DNA from: Rhypophila decipiens
Lineage: Eukaryota > Ascomycota > Sordariomycetes > Sordariales > Naviculisporaceae
DNA length: 64,000 nucleotides
Direction: 5' to 3'
NCBI GenBank assembly: GCA_033297075.1
Contig: MU858081.1
Location: 62,001 to 126,000 of the forward strand
Shown: in pieces, positions 60,625-64,000 of the stretch
Numbering within the stretch: the stretch's first letter is position 1
Layout: the number at the start of each line of letters is the position of its first letter
Translations under genes and position numbers: made by a program
The notes under the pieces: generated by a model
What the model saw: only the letters and a program-made list of their open reading frames with translations
The model's database searches: none
What the model was told of the DNA's origin: nothing

Positions 60625-62241
60625 TTAAGGCGAAGGGTAAATGCTCACACTCCCCTGCCCAAGAACCGGCCAGCCAGGAACCACCACACCAGGAATATCC
60701 TGCAAAATAGTAACCATATTCACCATGATCAAAAAGATGGGCACCGGTATCTTTCCACTTCCATAGGTACCGTATTGCTTCTCCAACAAGTGCAACGCAT
60801 CCAGCAGCGCGGCGGGATCCTTGACGGGAACCTGCCTCTTGTCAGACGGCTTGAGCGGTGCTCCGGGGACGGGCTTGTCAGGGACGATAGCACCGCCCGG
60901 CACGGTCTTATCCGGTACCATGGGAGCTCCTGGGATGGGATTGCCCGGTGTGAGGGTTGTCCAGCCCTGCACGGATTGTCCGCAGATCTGCAGGGCGGTG
61001 ACGATGACCTGCTCGATGAGGAAGATGTTGGTGGGGGCCTTGGAGGGGTCGCCGTAGGCGGTCAGCAGCGCGGCGAGGGCGGCTTTGAGGCCCATGATAT
61101 CGGTCAGCTCGCAGGCTTTGCCGCCGATGGCGATCTGGCGCTTTGGGGTGAGGAGGGGTGTGAATGTTGCGGCGGAGCGGTCGACGGTCACGCCGTAGAC
61201 CTGGAGCAAGTCGGCGATTTGTTGGAGGGCGAGCCAGGTGCCGAAGGATGGGGAGGATGAGCCGAGGCTTTGGATCATCGCCCTGTAGCTGGTTTCCAGG
61301 CCGGCCAGGTCGAAGTCGGGGGACAGCGGGGTCAGAGACACGACGTCACGCTTCTTGTCGGAGGGCTTGATGATGGTCGAGGTGCCGTCGGGGACTTGGA
61401 TGATCTTGATGCCGCAGCCTGCGAGGAAGTGCTCGAGCTGCTTGAAGACGATGTACTGCTTGACCGAGAGCTTGGTCTTGGACTGCATGAGCTTCTCGTA
61501 GGCGAGCTCGGCGGCTTCGAGGTTTGAGCAGACGGACGCCGAGGAGTATGTGCCGACCGAGTCGAGGCTGACGGAGCGCTTGCCTGGGACGAAGGTCGAG
61601 GAAGAGCCGTCAGGGGCCGAGATGGAGACGATACCGGCCAGATACTGGAGGGCTGCCTTGATGGCCTTGATCTCAGAGACATCATTGGGTGTCTTGTTCT
61701 TCTTGTTCTGGAGCTTGATCAGGCGGGTCTGGAGGTCCTTGATGACTTGCTTTGTGTTGGTCTTGTAGTCAGGAGGGAGGACCAAAGTCTGTCTCCGTCC
61801 ATGGGTGAAGGAAGACTCGGTTCCTTCGGGCGCAGAGATGGAGAGGATCCCTTCCTTGTAGGCGATCATGGCCTGCAGAGCCGCAATCTGGGCAACCTCG
61901 GCGTCCGTCTTGTTCTTCTTGTTCTGCAGCACGATGAGCTGCTGCTGGAGAGCGGCAATGGCGGCCCTCTGCTCGGACAAGTTGGTCGGGTCTCCCAGGC
62001 TAATCTGGCGCTTTGCCTTGCCCGGCTTGATGCCGCCGCCGATGGGTGAGAATATGCAGGGAGGTTGTTGCTCAAGGGGGATAGTCGGCGAGCATGGCTT
62101 GAGGTTTCCGCTTCCGCTGCCGATGCCGCCGCTACCTTCTCCGATGCCGAAGATCTGACGCTCCTCGACCGTGCTGGCCGTTGGCAGAGCATAGACTGCA
62201 CTGAGACCCAAGAGGGCCACGGTTAAGGAGTATGCGACCAT
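60625..62241 (-). CDS. Secreted Kex2-processed repeat (KEP-like) precursor, six modules
   Basis: One exon encodes 538 aa. A signal peptide (MVAYSLTVALLGLSAVYALP) is followed by a Gly/Ser-rich pro-segment and then six modules, each starting after a dibasic site: residues 79-150, 151-222, 223-298, 299-368, 369-469 and 470-538. Cuts would follow K77-R78, R149-R150, K221-R222, K297-R298, K367-R368 and K468-R469. New N-termini begin QISL, QTLV, SVSL, DVVS, QIAI and QVPV. Modules 1 and 2 are clear duplicates, each 72 residues, with LQNKKNKT, an amphipathic helix and SISAP-(D/E)-G. Modules 3 to 6 are diverged versions; modules 3 and 5 each hold two cysteines. A Pro-rich linker with a repeated VPDK-VPG motif closes module 5. 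The mature products would be secreted proteins of about 70 residues. Function is unknown; I know of no named homologue. Confidence 0.85.
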   Translation of the reverse strand: MVAYSLTVALLGLSAVYALPTASTVEERQIFGIGEGSGGIGSGSGNLKPCSPTIPLEQQPPCIFSPIGGGIKPGKAKRQISLGDPTNLSEQRAAIAALQQQLIVLQNKKNKTDAEVAQIAALQAMIAYKEGILSISAPEGTESSFTHGRRQTLVLPPDYKTNTKQVIKDLQTRLIKLQNKKNKTPNDVSEIKAIKAALQYLAGIVSISAPDGSSSTFVPGKRSVSLDSVGTYSSASVCSNLEAAELAYEKLMQSKTKLSVKQYIVFKQLEHFLAGCGIKIIQVPDGTSTIIKPSDKKRDVVSLTPLSPDFDLAGLETSYRAMIQSLGSSSPSFGTWLALQQIADLLQVYGVTVDRSAATFTPLLTPKRQIAIGGKACELTDIMGLKAALAALLTAYGDPSKAPTNIFLIEQVIVTALQICGQSVQGWTTLTPGNPIPGAPMVPDKTVPGGAIVPDKPVPGAPLKPSDKRQVPVKDPAALLDALHLLEKQYGTYGSGKIPVPIFLIMVNMVTILQDIPGVVVPGWPVLGQGSVSIYPSP

Positions 62242-64000
62242 GGTTACGAAACGAGCGTGATCTTTTGGATATGATGTGAGGGCGGGGGGTTAGGCGTTAG
62301 CTAAGGTATATGTCACCTGTTGATGTAATATCTAGAGGTGTTGATCCTCGACATGTATATCCTTGTCTGTGCCACTCTAAAAAGTAGAGATCAGACAGAC
62401 CCTCGGTCTACATCATGGCCTCTGGCGTCATGGGAATATTTATACAAGTCGTTGGCGACCGCCATCAAGGCGTGAGCGGCCCACCCCGCACCCCAGATAA
62501 CCAGACATGAGGACTGACGGTATGCTCGTGGTGATATGCGACGGGAGCGAGACGGCGAGACGTGAGTGGCGGCAACAATCTCTGAGTAATATGGAAAATA
62601 GATGAAGGCCTAGGTGCTAGAGGCAAGCGGCGAAAATAGGCCGAATATATGGTATTTACCCGGGACCTTCACCAGACAGACGGTTGCTCCCAGCCGTTAT
62701 ACCTAGTCACTATGTAAGTGGCCAGGTCCATATCCCGACCTATTGCCCAGGCTGGGAAATAGAGAAGAAAAAGAAATCAAGGGTTGCAGCTTAATTGTGC
62801 CTATAATGTCAACATCTTTCTCAATACGGGCAATGCTGGGGCGATCGGGGGTCCAGGGCCGCGAGAAGCCGAACCTTGGTCGACATCATGTTCGCGAGGA
62901 CAACACCGACGAGGCTATTTTTGGATTCCCCATCATTTCCATCCGCCCGCATTCCTCTATCCCCTGGGCTCGAATCTAGCTTAGATGAACAGGTGTTATT
63001 GAGGTGGCAGTCGAGCAACCAATGCCACGACCGAGCGACGTGTATGAGGCCGAACTGTAGTTGCATCAGACACTTTACCACGGCGGTTGAGTGCAATGGT
63101 TCCAAGGCCGAGTCGGTTTCTGGTAATAGGATCGACGGCCATGATCCCGACACGAGGTCAAAGAGAGTTGGAGTATCCGTAGAGGGAGAAGCAGCAAGAT
63201 TTCGCTTCAGTTAGCTGCGTGAGCACTGATAGCACTTGCATCGTCGGTCTGGGGAGACGAGCTCGATCAAAGTCGGGAGCCGAATGCGCTTTTATTACCC
63301 GGATATCAATATGGCATGGGTCGAGCAGTCTCGCCACTAAAAAGCTTGTCAGTGGTTTGACAGGTTGATCATGGATATATGTGGTCATTTATCAAGGAAG
63401 CTAAGAAGGAGTCTTATATGAGAGGCTCTAGATGGTTCGCAGAGCTGGAAGGGCCCAGCACTTTGTGGGTTTCCAAGAATAGAGATAAGGTTGTATGGGG
63501 GCCTGCACTGTCGATCTAGATTCCTGGTATCTGGAGCGATGGCACTGGACGCACAAGTCGTAGTCTTGTCATGTGCGAACTGATGATACTAACAAGAGTC
63601 TGGGCTGGGGAGAGTCGTGACATTGGGCCAGAGTCTGGGAACAACAACACGACGTGGATGCCAGATCTGAGGCTCTCAGGATCGGTAGTCTTCTCTTGTG
63701 CACCCACTTGGGATCGCCTTGCATGTTGAGCGTACAATCTGCCAGGGACATGGACTTTGTCAGTGGCCTTTTCCACGGGTGTGCGTCGCTGGTGGTCGGG
63801 TGGCTGGCACCCTCCGTTACCACAGTATCATGGTTCAGGCAATATTTTGGCGTCTCGACGGGATGGACATGGAGCAGTGGCCTCCGAGAGAATATTATTT
63901 GGTATGGGGTGGACGACAAACCGGAATTTGTGGTGTGATTTGGCTGCTTTTCAGATCTTGTTCATCTATTATCCGACAGGGTCTGTCAAGTGACGATGGA
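62242..64000. other. Upstream region of the KEP-like gene; no further gene seen
   Basis: About 1.8 kb to the end of the window. The part nearest the gene should be its promoter and includes a TATA-like box. The remaining open frames are short and have no recognisable protein character. Confidence 0.5.
62437..62444 (-). promoter_or_regulatory. TATA-like box of the KEP-like gene
   Basis: TATAAATA on the minus strand, about 196 bp before the ATG. Its position and match fit a core promoter of an inducible gene. Confidence 0.4.

Overview
The window is nuclear DNA from a filamentous ascomycete (Pezizomycotina, most likely a Sordariomycete). The genes have short GT-AG introns of about 45-120 nt with CTAAC/CTGAC-type branch sites. 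The gene set is typically fungal: an ENA-type Na+ P-ATPase, a CFEM protein, a CSC1/DUF221 channel, a Prp4 kinase and a secreted protein with Kex2 sites. I assigned 17 protein-coding genes and rebuilt their exons by hand. I found no rRNA, tRNA, CRISPR array or intact transposon.

The left part (1-38 kb) is gene-dense. In order it holds PNO1/DIM2 (40S biogenesis, +), a Rad60/Esc2-type SUMO-like-domain protein (-), a peroxisomal 2,4-dienoyl-CoA reductase ending in SKL (+), a histidine-acid-phosphatase-like membrane protein (+), an MFS transporter (-), a GPI-anchored CFEM protein (+), an unrecognised helical protein that may be CSN8/eIF3K-like (-), an SDR with an N-terminal PTS2-like nonapeptide (+), DPM1 (-), an ENA-type ATPase (-), an AT-hook/NLS Ala-Pro-rich protein (+), a CSC1/RSN1-type channel (+), the 68-aa ribosome-associated protein TMA7 split into six tiny exons (-), and the spliceosomal kinase Prp4 (+).

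The right part (38-64 kb) is very different. A Ran1/Pat1-type kinase sits alone between about 13.2 kb and 7.9 kb of DNA with no recognisable gene. The last gene is a secreted 538-aa protein that Kex2-type sites divide into six modules of about 70-100 residues, which makes it a candidate KEP (Kex2-processed repeat) precursor.

The most interesting observations are: the KEP-like precursor; a 2-nt micro-exon that the PNO1 reading frame requires; nine PacC-type GCCARG hexamers upstream of the ENA ATPase; paired CCTCGG/CCGAGG elements before two genes with peroxisomal targeting signals; leaders of 703 nt and 623 nt with no ATG before CSC1 and the Ran1-type kinase (CSC1 also has one 10-codon uORF); a 125-bp AT-rich fold-back element; and a 22-bp degenerate minisatellite. 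Apart from the peroxisomal pair, the genes do not form an obvious pathway, and there is no biosynthetic backbone gene.
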